A stretch of DNA of 64,000 nt, from assembly GCA_963764345.1 (NCBI GenBank), contig CAVXSF010000008.1:310001-374000 (forward strand), written 5' to 3'. Below the pieces are notes generated by a model. It did no database searches, was not told the origin of the DNA, and was given only the letters and a program-made list of their open reading frames with translations. The DNA comes from DASQZK01 sp963764345. Its GTDB lineage: Bacteria > Bacteroidota > Bacteroidia > Bacteroidales > GCA-2748055. This document shows positions 19,153-29,621 of the stretch, piece by piece; position 1 is the first letter of the stretch, and each line of letters begins with the position of its first letter. Both the position numbers and the translations under genes were made by a program.

Positions 19153-19948
19153 ATGAAAAAGATTGTCTTTATTTTATATGCACTCGTTTGCTATACACTT
19201 TTCTTCGCGACATTTCTTTATATGATCGGGTTTGTGGAAAATGTTCCCGCTCTTTTTGTCGCAGCACCTCTTCACAATCTCTTCCCGAAAACACTGGATA
19301 CCGGATATTCAGCATTATCCGGCTTTCCGGCGATACTGACGGATCTATGCCTTATGGCATTGTTCGGTTTACAGCACAGTGTTATGGCCCGGCAGGGCTT
19401 TAAGAAAAAATGGACCAGACTGGTTCCCCGTCCTGTTGAACGTAGCACCTATGTGCTATTTGCCAGCCTCGCCCTGATGATCCTTTTCAGGTTCTGGCAA
19501 ACGGTGAACATGCCGTTATGGAACTTAAACGGGACCATCACCGGTAAAATGTTATTTGCTATTTCCATGCTGGGGTGGGGCACTTTGCTGGTCACTACAT
19601 TTCTGATCAACCATTTTGACCTTCTGGGATTACGGCAGGTATATTTTTACGCAAGAAACAAGGAACTTACACATATTGCCTTCCGCCAGCCATTGTTTTA
19701 CAGGTACGTCCGTCATCCGCTCTATTTCAGTTTTCTGCTGGCCTTCTGGTTTGCTCCGGTAATGACTGTGGGACATCTTGTTTTCAGCTCCGGCATGACC
19801 ATTTATATTTTCATTGGTATCTACCATGAGGAAAAAGATCTGGTGCGATATTATGGTGAACGTTATAAAGCTTACCGGATGAAGGTGCCCAAAATAATTC
19901 CGTTTACCATGAGCCTTGGCAGAAAACGTCTTCAAATGCAATCATTAA
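19153..19948 (+). CDS. Methanethiol S-methyltransferase (MddA-like, NnrU/ICMT-type membrane enzyme)
   Basis: About 265 aa with five to six hydrophobic helices. It has the signatures of the MddA group: LHNLFPKTLDTG, LFGLQHSVMARQGFKKKWTR, VPRPVERSTYV, then the ICMT-like RHPLYFSF and EEKDLVRYYGERYKAY. MddA methylates methanethiol with S-adenosylmethionine to give dimethyl sulfide. The open frame runs on into the next gene without a stop; in the next frame a TAA at 19946-19948 follows FKCNH, so I place the end there and suspect a one-base error near 19920. The neighbours (OsmC protein, SAM methyltransferase, divergent AraC) suggest a small inducible detoxification or volatile-sulfur operon. Confidence 0.75.
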
Positions 19949-19974
19949 AACAGGAATCCTTAAAACCATTCGTC

Positions 19975-20495
19975 ATGAAAAATTCAGAGCAAATACATGC
20001 CACTTTTGATCGCATAGTTCAGGCTATGAACGGCAGCCTGGCATTGGCAAAGGGAATATTCATACCATGGCAACCTACAGGGAAGGTCTTGCCTGTGATC
20101 TGGAGTGCGGTCGCTGGAAAATGAAGGCGGACATGAACAAAGTTTCCGGAGGTGGTGAAACCGCACCTACTCCCGGTGAATATATGAGCATGGCCCTGGC
20201 AGGATGCCAGGCAATCACCACAGCGTTATGGGCTGCTCATTACGGGGTTAAGATAGACAAACTTGATGTTAGCGTCGATATTGATAAAGATGCAAGAGGA
20301 CTTTACGGTGTAGATCAACAGCCGGCACACTGGAGGCAGGTCTCTTATCATGTGGATATTCAAAGCCCGGCATCAGAATCAGACATTCAAAAGGTTTTGG
20401 ATGCCGCTTTCGAGCATAGTCCTATGCGTGATAATCTCGAATATGGCTTTTCCGTAAAACGCGATGCCAGCTATTCACCTGCACCCGCGCTTTAA
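19975..20495 (+). CDS. OsmC family protein (frameshifted)
   Basis: About 173 aa when both frames are joined. It starts MKNSEQIHATFDRIVQAM at 19975, an N-terminus known for larger OsmC proteins, and continues after a one-base gap near 20057 (an A missing in AAGGGAATATT) with MATYREGLACDLECGRWKM. The OsmC core has ETAPTPGEYMSMALAGCQA, where the Cys is at the usual first redox position. The second typical Cys is replaced in the EHSPMRDNLEY region, so classical peroxidase chemistry is doubtful. It lies between the MddA-like gene and the methyltransferase gene, same strand, short gaps. Confidence 0.75.
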
Positions 20496-20514
20496 TCATT
20501 TAAATCGAAACGTC

Positions 20515-21377
20515 ATGTATCCTGAACTGCACTTGAAAATTCAACACTGGGGCTGGAATAAGGCGGCCCCATATTATGATCATCTCTGGAAAAGAACAAC
20601 TCAGGAATGTCCAGAGGCACTTACTGAAGAAAGCCCGAATCAAGGGTGGCGAAAAAATCCTTGATGTTTGCTGTGGCAGCGGACTGCTGACATTTCCTGC
20701 CGCCAGTGCTGCGGGACCGGGAGGGGGAAGTGACAGGCACGGATATTTCGGAACGGATGCTGGAGATCGCTCAGCGTTTAGCCGATGAATATCATTCAGA
20801 GAATGTTCATTTTATGAATATGGATGCTGAAAACCTGACTTTCCCCGACAATTCCTGGGATATAGTCTGTGATGCCCTAGGACTGATGTATTTGGCCGAT
20901 CCGGCAAAGGCCGTAAGTGAAATGTACCGGGTGTTAAACCGCGGCGGCAGAGCAGCCGCCGCGGTTTGGGGAAGCCGGAAAAATTGTGGGTGGGCTGAGG
21001 TTTTTCCCATCGTCGATAAGCGTGTGACCACGGAAGTATGCCCGATGTTTTTTCAAATGGGTACCGGAAATACACTGGCAAGAACTTTTGAAGGCGCCGG
21101 ATTTTCAGATATCGATGAATACAGGATCTCGGGCCCAATCCGGTTTAAAGATGATGACGATGCCTGTAATGCCATGCTCGTCGGTGGTCCTGTTGCCTTG
21201 TCATGGAATAATTTCGACAAGGTTACAAGGCAGAATGTTCGGGCTGAATACCTTGATTCACTCGGGCCATATAAAGAAAGCTCAGCGTACCGTATTCCTG
21301 CTGAGTTTGTAATCGTAACCGGAAAAAAAACTAAGCTACTGTCTCAGACTCCCCGTTTTCTCAGAAACCAATCATAA
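20515..21377 (+). CDS. Class I SAM-dependent methyltransferase, UbiE-like (frameshifted twice)
   Basis: About 285 aa from three frames. The start is the ATG at 20515 (MYPELHLKIQHWGWNKAAP). Removing one A near 20590 and one G near 20715 gives a continuous product. Motif I is GGEKILDVCCGSGLLTFPAA, followed by EVTGTDISERMLEIA, NVHFMNMDAENLTFPDNSWD and EMYRVLNRGGR, the typical Methyltransf_11 layout. The substrate is unknown. It is the last gene of the mddA-like operon, and its end overlaps the convergent POT transporter gene by 34 nt. Confidence 0.75.
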
Positions 21378-22774
21378 ATCACCAGGAGTATAACGGTGAA
21401 TAATCCCATCCCCAGGAGGACATACCCGAAGCGGTATGGGTTGTATTCAGCCCAGAGCATCTTTGTGAGTCCTGCCTGATCCAGGTTTGTCGTCTTCATA
21501 GCCAGATGGAGAATCTGATCGCTGGTGAGGGAAGGATCGATATGTCCGGGGATAATCTTTTTAGCCATTTCTATTTTATCAGCCAGGCGTTCATATACGC
21601 CTCCGGCAATGAATCCCCCGATAAAATTACCGGCGGCAATGGGAAGGAACTGGGTACCCATGTATACGGCAGCTTTGTCTTTTGGCGCAATACGGCCAAT
21701 ATACTCCAGTATTTTCGGAGAAAAGGCCATTTCACCCAGGGAAAAGATTAAGATAGACAGCAGAAGAATAAACGGGCTTCGTGTAAGAACAGCGAGTGTC
21801 AGTCCGAAAACATTGACCAGCAAACCTACGATCATGGAATGAAGCGGCCTGATCCTGGAGATCAGTGTACTTACAATGATCTGGAAGACAACGATGAATA
21901 GAGCATCCATGGTAATGAACTTTTCCGCCAGGATTACACCTGAGCCTGTTCCGACAGCCTTTGCCAGTCCGGGTGATATCTTGTAAAAGAACTCATACAT
22001 GGCATGCGTGTCAACCCACTGCTCAACAAATACGGGCAGGCTGTAAAAGTATTGCCAGAAAACCGTCCATGATCCGATTAATATGAGCAGGAAAAGGGTA
22101 AAACGGATATCTTTCAAAGCCATCCAGATATTTTCGAAAACTTCGATGATACTTTTTGACAGGGGATCTTTGTTTTCCTGCCGTTCCGGTTCCTTAAAAA
22201 ATAAAAGGACAATAACCAGGTTCACCAGGATGGCAGCTGCTGACATGATAAAAATATAGTCCCAGCTGGTCTCCCTGAGACCAGAGGCCATCAGCGGCCC
22301 TATCAAACCGCCTATGTTGACGATCATATAGAAAATGCCGAAGCCCAGAGATGAATTGCCTTCGTTGGTGCTCTTGGCAATGGTGGCGGAAACAATGGGT
22401 TTAAAGAGTGCGGCACCTATGGCGACATAGAAAAAGGTGATGAAGACGCTTGTAAAGGTCGTCACCAGGCCCATCAGGTAATATCCCGAAGAAAGAATGA
22501 TGAAGGCAATCACGAGCACCTTTTTGTACCCGAACTTATCGGCAATCGAGCCGGTGATTACCGGCAGAAAATAAAGGATGGCATTGACGATCCCCATAAT
22601 GAGGCCCTTCTCAACCTGAGAGAAACCGAGGGCCCCTGTTTCAGGTGAGTTGGTAAGGTACAGGGCAAGGAGATTGAAGATGCCGTAGTATGCCCAGCGT
22701 TCGAATAGTTCAAGAGTATTGGCAGCCCAGAAGGTACGGGGGTATGATTTTACTTGTGAAATAAATCCGGCCAT
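21344..22774 (-). CDS. MFS transporter, POT/peptide-transporter-like
   Basis: 476 aa with about twelve predicted membrane helices and a longer loop near 195-220. The first helix contains NTLELFERWAYYGIFNLLALYL-type sequence, matching the ERxxYYG motif of proton-dependent oligopeptide transporters, although here it is FERWAYYG. Other family features are GSIADKFGYKKVL and the FSLGEMAFSPKILEYIGRIAP segment. It most likely imports peptides or related solutes across the inner membrane with protons. It is monocistronic on the minus strand. Confidence 0.8.
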   Translation of the reverse strand: MAGFISQVKSYPRTFWAANTLELFERWAYYGIFNLLALYLTNSPETGALGFSQVEKGLIMGIVNAILYFLPVITGSIADKFGYKKVLVIAFIILSSGYYLMGLVTTFTSVFITFFYVAIGAALFKPIVSATIAKSTNEGNSSLGFGIFYMIVNIGGLIGPLMASGLRETSWDYIFIMSAAAILVNLVIVLLFFKEPERQENKDPLSKSIIEVFENIWMALKDIRFTLFLLILIGSWTVFWQYFYSLPVFVEQWVDTHAMYEFFYKISPGLAKAVGTGSGVILAEKFITMDALFIVVFQIIVSTLISRIRPLHSMIVGLLVNVFGLTLAVLTRSPFILLLSILIFSLGEMAFSPKILEYIGRIAPKDKAAVYMGTQFLPIAAGNFIGGFIAGGVYERLADKIEMAKKIIPGHIDPSLTSDQILHLAMKTTNLDQAGLTKMLWAEYNPYRFGYVLLGMGLFTVILLVIYDWFLRKRGV

Positions 22775-22903
22775 CGCTATATTTTTTTATGAGCGGGCTA
22801 AAATAAAGAACTTTGCCATCTTAGCAAATAAAAATAATGTATTACTGCTATATGCAGTCAGGAAGAGGATCTTTTCAGGCAGAAAGAAGGATTAATAAAC
22901 CGC

Positions 22904-23405
22904 TCATCCGGCTGCTTTGAGAGCTTCATCATAGTCGGGTTCATGGGTTATTTCCGGGACTTGTTGAGTATAAAGGATTTTCCCCTGCTCATCGATTACC
23001 ACAATGGATCTTGACATCAGTCCTTTCATATAGCCATCAGTCATCATTACTCCGTAGTTTTTTCCAAATTCCGGAGAGCGGAAAACACTTCCGGGGATAA
23101 CCTCGTCAATTCCTTCAGCTGCACAGAATCTCCGGAGTGCATAGGGCAGATCCATGGAAACCGATATTACCACCGTATTTTCAAGATCCCGCGGCAAACT
23201 GGTTGAAACGGCGTTCTGAAGCTGCACATGTACTGGTGTCTATGCTTGGAAAAATATTCAGGATGACTTTCTGTCCCCTGAAATCGGTTAGCTTTACCTC
23301 GGTAAAATCCGTTTTTACGATCAGAAAATCCGGAGCAACCGAACCGACCGGCGGCAGACTACCATATGTATGAACCGGATTGCCTTTTAAGGTGATTATT
23401 GCCAT
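22904..23405 (-). CDS. Thiol peroxidase Tpx (frameshifted)
   Basis: About 166 aa once one G is removed from the run at 23188-23190. The N-terminal part has VHTYGSLPPVGSVAPDF and the catalytic IDTSTCAASERRFNQ, whose Cys is the peroxidatic residue. The second part holds the resolving Cys in ALRRFCAAEGI and ends with VPEITHEPDYDEALKA, both typical of Tpx. It reduces hydroperoxides in the periplasm or cytosol with thioredoxin. The remaining family residues are intact, so the break is probably a sequence error. Confidence 0.88.
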
Positions 23406-23922
23406 TTCTCTTCTCTTAATTCATAAAACTTCTAAACAGACAGGTCCGTGAATTGTTTATTCCTGCTCCTGGAATTCAGGTGCAGTAACCATTCCTTGCG
23501 ATACTTGTCAGCAAAGCTCTTTTTCCGGTTACTTTTATGTTGGCTGTTATTATTATGAGAAAAGTCTTATTTTTAGTTTGTAAAAAATATAGGGATTCCC
23601 GGAAGAATACGAATGAGAAAGGTAGTGACGCTGCCGTGGTTCCGGGGTTACAGGCCCTTTAGAGGCCAGGGTTTTTTTGTAATTCATTGATTTATAGAAG
23701 GAAAATAAAATTCATTATTTAAGTACCTGGTGGTTACCCCCTCTTGAAATAAAGATTCTAAGATGATTGACATAATATTTTACGTTTGCCTTCAGTTTCT
23801 TTTAGTACTGAAAAGACCTTAAAAAGATACTGAACCGGTAATTTCCTGCCAGACCGGGATATTGCAAATTGCAGGGGGTGTAAGCCGAAAAACCCAAGAG
23901 TAGGCACATTAAAACAACAACC
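23406..23922. other. Intergenic region with a possible promoter
   Basis: No gene seen. TACGTTTG at 23781-23788 fits the Bacteroidota -7 element on the + strand and could serve the barrel protein at 23923, with a leader of about 130 nt. A GGCC/GGCC imperfect hairpin followed by seven T lies at about 23648-23680 and could be a weak terminator. Confidence 0.35.
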
Positions 23923-24571
23923 ATGAAAAAAATCTCTTTTTTATTCTTACTTACCCTATTGTCCGCAGGCATTGTGAAAGCTCAGTATATTGCAGGTGGC
24001 AGCATCAGCTTCTCCTCAAACGGGGGCACCGTCGATAACGGAACTACCACAACAGACCAGAACAGCAGGACTTCCTTCTATTTCAATCCAAAAGCCGGAT
24101 ATTTCCTGTCAGATGATTTTCTGGTCGGTGTCGAACTTAATATAGGTACGAATAAAACAACCAATCCGGGAGTCAATGAAAGGATCATAACTTCAAATTC
24201 ATTTGGCATCACACCCTTTGCCCGTTATTATGCCATAAGGATGGACAGGTTCGCTATTTACGGGCAGGGACAACTGAATGTGTCTTTCGGTCATACAAAA
24301 GATAAAACGGGCGGAACAATAAATGCAGAACCGAAAACAACCTCTTTCGGGATCAATTTTTATCCCGGTGTTTCATATGACCTGAATGACAAAATCCAGC
24401 TGGAAGCCGGGATCAACCTGCTAAGTTTGGGATTAAACTGGAATTCTTCGAAAGACGATACAAGTGGAACAGAGGTTAAAACCAGCACTCACAACTTACA
24501 GCTTCGGGGCTGATACCGACAACATTTTCACCACGGGGAACATCACTGTTGGAGCGATATTTAAATTTTAA
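23923..24571 (+). CDS. Small outer-membrane beta-barrel protein (frameshifted near the end)
   Basis: About 215 aa. It has a signal peptide (cleaved near IVKAQY) followed by amphipathic strands such as GSISFSSNGGTV, FYFNPKAGYFLSDDF and FGINFYPGVSYDL, the OmpX/outer-membrane protein beta-barrel type. The annotated frame stops at 24513, but dropping one T near 24496 continues as FGADTDNIFTTGNITV and ends in IFKF at 24571, a proper barrel C-terminus ending in Phe. Function unknown; small barrels of this type are common in Bacteroidota envelopes. Confidence 0.75.
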
Positions 24572-24582
24572 TTCATAACAGG

Positions 24583-24622
24583 CAGGCCTTTGGGAGGATT
24601 ATCTGCCCCGGGGCCTGTTTTT
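24583..24622 (+). terminator. Probable Rho-independent terminator
   Basis: CAGGCC (24583-24588) pairs with GGCCTG (24612-24617), with further G/C pairing inside and a T-rich tail (TTTTTCTTCT). It follows the barrel protein gene. Confidence 0.55.
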
Positions 24623-24639
24623 CTTCTCATGTTTCCGGA

Positions 24640-26782
24640 TTACTTCACCATACCTATTTCAAAGATTCTGCCGTCGCATTTTTCAGGGATCTTCACGTCG
24701 AATCCCTTTTCCATCAGATCTTTTCCTGATGCCCTGTAAACTTCCGATACACCGGGGGCAAGCCTGATGCTGTATGTTTTTTCAGGGTTAAGATCTGAGA
24801 GAAAAACCATACGGCTGTCCTCCAGGGCATCCTGCCTGAACACACCGAAAATGCCACCTTCCTTTGTCTGAAAATTAATCCGCATCCATCCGTCCCATGC
24901 TCCTTCTTTGGGCTCGCCAAATCCGGGCAGATCTTTCCGGTAGGACATATAGTCGTATTTCTTTTCTGCAGACTGCATCCAGTCAGACCATTTTTTGATC
25001 CCTGCACGTTGCTTTTCCGGTATTTTCCGCGGATCACCGAGAACAATAGGCAGGGTGCCGGTCAGCGATTTCAGCGCCAGTTCGAATCCGGGATCATTCA
25101 TCTGAGAGTTACCAATGACCAGGGCACCTGCCGGGATTGCAGGAGAACGCCACCAGGCCATCTGCCTGATCCTCAGCGGACCGGTGGGGGATGGTTCCTC
25201 GAAATTAGACAGCCAGTCGCCTTCGGCATGTTCTGCGATCGCATAGTCGATCAGCTGCAGTTTACCGGCAGTCTCAAAGGTGCAGTCGATAAAGAGTCCG
25301 GGTGCCTCTTCATGCAGTTCGTCAAACAGTTTCAGAATCCGTTCATAGATCACTGTAAAAGATTCTTCATGATCCCTGTGGTACGGATGATCGGTGGCAT
25401 AACATCCCGAAATCCGTGGATCCGTAACATAAGCACTGGTGACCACCGAGAAGTCAAGTTTCGCGTAAGCCAGACCGTACTCCTTTTCCAGCCTCAGTAT
25501 TACCCCTTTAATGTAGTCGAACCAATCGGTTCCGAAACAACTTGAGTAAAAATCCTTATCATTCATACTGTGTATGTTCCCCGGCTCCCCCTTGTAATTT
25601 ATAACAAACCATTCCGGATGATCGTGAAACACTTTTGAATCGGCTGTGGCTGCACCTATGCTGATCCACAATCCCGGTTTCATGCCCAGCGACCTGATAT
25701 AGTCAAACGTCGGTTTGAGTCCGCCGGGAAACTTCTGTTCGTCGACCAGCCAGTCGCCGTAATTGTTGCCCCATGCATCGGCCGATGACACTGATCCGGC
25801 ATTGACCTGCCAGCCATCGTCGATGATGAATTCCTGAACACCGCATTCGGCAGCGGCTTTGGCCACATCGCGGATGAGGGAATCACTCACGAAGGTCCGG
25901 AAAGGATTCCAGGTATTGTACACAAAAACAGGCTTATTGCTGTCTTCTACAATCCTGGTATTCATATATTTAACAATGAAGTTGTTTATTTCACCGTTGA
26001 TAACACTGAAACCGTCGTCTGTACCGGAATAAGCCGTGATGAATATTTTGGGACTCTCCCATTCTTCACCGGGTTTCAGCCATTTCCGGAACGGAAAATC
26101 CTGACCAGGATGGGTGAGACCGGCTTCGAGGTTATTGTCGTGTGTGTTGTAAGCCGTACGTTTTAAAATTCCGGGTGCTTCGTTGCCAATGGCAATACCC
26201 CGTCTGCCGGTGACATCGTGGATCACCACAACCGGGTCGTCCCAGTTTCCAATGAAAGTACCCAGCTGTTTCATCCTGCCGTAATCATGGTAAACCACGG
26301 AAGAGACCTGTGAAAGATCGGTTATCAGATCTTCAATGTTTACGGCTTCAACTTTGAGGTCTCCGGTTCCGGTATTGATGAAGTCGATCCATTTCCGGAT
26401 GACGGTAGATTCAGGATAGAGCAAATAATTTATCTTCAGCCTGAGGGGCAGGGACCGGTCTTTGGAATCGAGAATGACTGTGACTCCTTTACCCGCATCC
26501 CCGGTATTCAGAGGTTCTGCATGCAATAAAGGTCCAGCCGCTGCAACCATCCATGGTTTTTCCATTCAGGAGAAAAGAGAATTCCCTGCCAGGATGAATG
26601 AAATTCCTCTGTTCTTCCGGTATGGAAAGAATTGTGCCGTTAACACTGTCATGATCCAGGCATATTTCCCTGGTGATATATCCGTTTGACAATGTGACAG
26701 TTTTTCCGGCCATGTGGTAAAAATCCTGTCCGTAAAGACTAATTTGCAGTGTGATGAAGAGAAGGAAAAATAATCGTTTCAT
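24640..26782 (-). CDS. Alpha-galactosidase-like glycoside hydrolase, GH36 clan (frameshifted)
   Basis: About 713 aa. The N-terminus is an export signal (MKRLFFLLFITLQISLYGQ) at 26782. One extra A in a run near 26560 splits off the first 70 residues; joining gives LNGKPWMVAAAGPLLHAEP. The catalytic (beta/alpha)8 domain has FIIDDGWQVNAG, and the YAKLDFSVV strand ends in the likely nucleophile Asp. AIAEHAEGDWLSNF is a candidate for the acid/base region. It probably removes alpha-linked galactose or a related sugar in the periplasm. It is the last gene of a minus-strand group that starts with the TPR gene at 28825. Confidence 0.8.
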
Positions 26783-26844
26783 AATATTAAAATTACAGGG
26801 TAAGGGACTTTTAACAAAAATAGCCAAAAACAGTAATATTTCGT

Positions 26845-27630
26845 TCAGGGTTCTATTAAACCAGGGGGGAAACTTACGATCTGTGTGGAAGGGCTCCGGT
26901 ACTGAGAAAAATGCGGTGACCCGGTTTCCTTCTCTTCCTGTCCCCAGACTCCGCTCCCCTCTAGAAGATCTAAATGTCTCGTTGCCCCGGACTCACCATT
27001 CTCCCTGTTCCTCTCGTAAATATAAGAGATCTTGTTTTTATGGTCGTCGAATGTATACAGTTCTTTTTCAGGATATTGCATGAAGTAACTCATCATGGCG
27101 AAGTCGCCGATACACATGATATTATGAAACAGCAAAAAGACCGTGAAAAAAATGTGCCAGTATCCGGCCAGAAATAAGGAGGCACCGATGGTAATAAGGT
27201 TAATGGCAATGAAGGGGGCCAGGGCAATGAAATAAAACTCCCGGCGTCCAACAACGTAACGGTCAGCGGCCACATAAAACAGCATCTGTTTCAGGTCAGC
27301 ACCAAAGTGGATGACCGGTGCGCCAATTATTTTGTATGCCAGGCCGTGAAATGCTTCATGAAACGGGATAATCGCAAAGGATCCTGCCAGGATACCCCAG
27401 AACAGCGAACTAAAATAGGGTCCGGGATGATAACCCTGGATGAAAAATCCGGTAAGGGAAATGGCAATCAGGAACACCAGGTAAAGAACGTTAATAAACA
27501 GGTAGGTCCGGCTGGCAATATTGACCTTACGGATATTTTCCATGACAAACTGAAGAATGCCTTCATATCCAAGACGGTTCGTTTGCCGGAACCGAGGATC
27601 GTTCTCAAGTTGTTCAGCCGTGTACCTCAT
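26845..27630 (-). CDS. Putative membrane zinc metalloprotease (DUF3267-like)
   Basis: 261 aa from the ATG at 27630; a GTG at 27705 would add 25 residues and sit 17 nt after the upstream stop. Four hydrophobic helices are visible. Helix 2 ends in PFHEAFHGLAYKIIGAP, an HExxH-like zinc site (HEAFH), and a later DFAMMSY segment may supply the third ligand, as in site-2-type proteases. The last 50 residues (from about NGESGATRHL) are low-complexity and unlike the family, which may reflect a frameshift near 27000. Substrate unknown. Confidence 0.7.
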   Translation of the reverse strand: MRYTAEQLENDPRFRQTNRLGYEGILQFVMENIRKVNIASRTYLFINVLYLVFLIAISLTGFFIQGYHPGPYFSSLFWGILAGSFAIIPFHEAFHGLAYKIIGAPVIHFGADLKQMLFYVAADRYVVGRREFYFIALAPFIAINLITIGASLFLAGYWHIFFTVFLLFHNIMCIGDFAMMSYFMQYPEKELYTFDDHKNKISYIYERNRENGESGATRHLDLLEGSGVWGQEEKETGSPHFSQYRSPSTQIVSFPPGLIEP

Positions 27631-27721
27631 GGAATATTCCTCATGCTCAAAGGTAAACAATTCGAACTTAAAGTACACTTGCAGCCTGTCATCGTTTGTC
27701 GTCACCCTCTCATTTACGCGG

Positions 27722-28825
27722 TCACCGGTCTTTCAGTATATAATCATACGATGTGAAGTCCCTGGCTTTTCTGAAATATTCCAGGGCTTCGGAGCGATCG
27801 CCTTTTGCCTGGAAATATCTTCCGAGGCCCATATCGGCAATGGCGTTGTAATGGTTGGCAAAAGGGCCGTATTTCTCTGCCAGATTAAGAGCCTGCCTGT
27901 ATTCATCTGCAGCTTTTTCCCAATCATGCTGTCCTTTTTCAAGGTATAGCCCGTTAAAAAGATGGGTCTGCATTACGGCGAAGGGATTTTCCATTTCCGA
28001 GAGATGGTCCAGGATGACCGGGGCAAAGAAATATTTGTGATTATACAACAGGATCTCCAGATAGTTGCCTGCATAATATGGATTTCCGGGAAATTCGTTA
28101 TAGAGTGAAGCGGCGTATTCCTGAGCCGTCTTGAAATCATCCTCATAATTCTCGTAAATGATAGAGAGAAAGAGCCGGGCTTCCACGCGGAGAAAAACCG
28201 AGTTATCAGCACAATATTTTAGTTGTTTAAGTCCGAGTTTCCGGTTACCCTTCCTGAAAAACATGGCTATCGGCTTGTAAACAGGGTGGTTTTCAGGGTA
28301 GGCTTCGATATAATAATTGTAGAGTCCGCAGGTGAAATAGAATTCATTAAACACGTCCTTGAATTCGAAACCTTTGAGTGTCTCTTTGTACATCTGGTTA
28401 AGAAAAGGAAAGACTTTTCCCGGTTTTCCGTTATCCGACCAGAACATCACATAAAAAGCCCTTCCGAACAGGTCAAAAAATACGCCTTCTATATTGTTTT
28501 CATCTTTATCCAGCATATTTTCCGCCCGGGAGATGCAATCTTCCATCAGCGTGGTGAATTTGTCGGCTTCGGGCTGGCCCGGCAGGAGAGGGTAGTATTC
28601 CCAATACGTGATCAATGCTTCGAAAAAGGGTGTTACAGGATGATCGGGATATTCCTTTCTCACCTGTTCCAGGGCTTCATGTGCAGGGCCGAAATCGTAT
28701 CCGTACATGGCTGTTAAGCCATTATAGATAACTTTCAGTATCTTTTCATTATTCAATAGGCTATCCTGACTGTATAGCGGCGTGGCAAAGAAAAGGCTGA
28801 ATAAAAGTATAATGTAGATCTTCAT
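27722..28825 (-). CDS. Exported TPR-like protein
   Basis: 367 aa from the ATG at 28825. The frame extends to 28885, but a promoter at 28855-28885 lies inside that extension. A signal peptide (cleaved near PLYSQD) is followed by helical hairpins throughout; the clearest TPRs are near the C-terminus (KAADEYRQALNLAEKYG and SEALEYFRKARDF). The likely location is the periplasm. It is the first gene of the minus-strand set TPR / metalloprotease / alpha-galactosidase. Function unknown beyond protein contact. Confidence 0.75.
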   Translation of the reverse strand: MKIYIILLFSLFFATPLYSQDSLLNNEKILKVIYNGLTAMYGYDFGPAHEALEQVRKEYPDHPVTPFFEALITYWEYYPLLPGQPEADKFTTLMEDCISRAENMLDKDENNIEGVFFDLFGRAFYVMFWSDNGKPGKVFPFLNQMYKETLKGFEFKDVFNEFYFTCGLYNYYIEAYPENHPVYKPIAMFFRKGNRKLGLKQLKYCADNSVFLRVEARLFLSIIYENYEDDFKTAQEYAASLYNEFPGNPYYAGNYLEILLYNHKYFFAPVILDHLSEMENPFAVMQTHLFNGLYLEKGQHDWEKAADEYRQALNLAEKYGPFANHYNAIADMGLGRYFQAKGDRSEALEYFRKARDFTSYDYILKDR

Positions 28826-28854
28826 TCTGTTCGTTGAATCCGGCAAAGATTCTG

Positions 28855-28885
28855 CAAAAGTAATCCTAATGGTATGGAATAACAA
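28855..28885 (-). promoter_or_regulatory. Promoter of the TPR gene
   Basis: On the minus strand TTG (28885-28883) and TACTTTTG (28862-28855) are 20 nt apart, a full Bacteroidota -33/-7 match. The leader to the ATG at 28825 would be about 23 nt. Confidence 0.65.
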
Positions 28886-28958
28886 TATATATTTCTGATT
28901 GTCTAAGCTAATGTAAAAACTTTATTTACTTTAGGGACGGGACGAAAAAAGTAAAAAT

Positions 28959-29525
28959 ATGATACAGATTGGCGATAAGATTGTGAGCAGCGAGTTATTT
29001 GAGGCTGAGTTTATCTGTCATCTTGAAAAATGTCATGGTTCATGTTGTGTCATTGGTGATGCAGGAGCTCCGCTTGCCGAAGGGGAGGAAAAGATCCTTG
29101 ACCGGGAGTACGAAAATCTCAGGAACTTTATCACCCCAAAGGGACAGGAAGCCATTGAAGAACAGGGCAAATGGGTGGTTGACAATGACGGTGAAAAAGT
29201 GACGCCACTTATCGACGGCAACGAATGTGCTTATACCTATTTTGTAGACAGGATCGCGTATTGCGGTATTGAGAAAGCCTGGCATGAGGGAAAGACGACC
29301 TTCAGGAAACCCGTGTCATGTCATCTTTATCCTATCCGTGTCAGCCGGGTTGGGAAATATACGGCACTGAATTACAACAAATGGGGAATATGCCAACCTG
29401 CAAGGATCCTTGGCAGGGATAAACATGTACCGGTATTCCGGTTTCTGCAGGAGGCAATTGTCAGGGTATATGGCGAAGATTTTTATCATGAACTTGAGGA
29501 GGTTTTTCAGGAACTTCAACCCTGA
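28959..29525 (+). CDS. DUF3109 family cysteine-rich protein
   Basis: 188 aa. It carries the DUF3109 pattern: an early Cys cluster CHLEKCHGSCC, then single Cys in GNECAYTY, AYCGIEKA, SCHLYPIRV and WGICQPA. The Cys spacing resembles the YkgJ-like CxxCx(n)CC metal-binding group, so an iron-sulfur or zinc site is likely. No signal peptide, so cytosolic. The family is conserved in Bacteroidota but has no established function. Monocistronic, divergent from the TPR gene. Confidence 0.82.
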   Translation: MIQIGDKIVSSELFEAEFICHLEKCHGSCCVIGDAGAPLAEGEEKILDREYENLRNFITPKGQEAIEEQGKWVVDNDGEKVTPLIDGNECAYTYFVDRIAYCGIEKAWHEGKTTFRKPVSCHLYPIRVSRVGKYTALNYNKWGICQPARILGRDKHVPVFRFLQEAIVRVYGEDFYHELEEVFQELQP

Positions 29526-29621
29526 ATGTTAAGGAACAGCTCGTTTCCAAAATAGAAGGAGAACAATAATTATTATACTTGTGAATTCAATAATGCGACA
29601 CTTTTTTAAACGTCAATTTTC

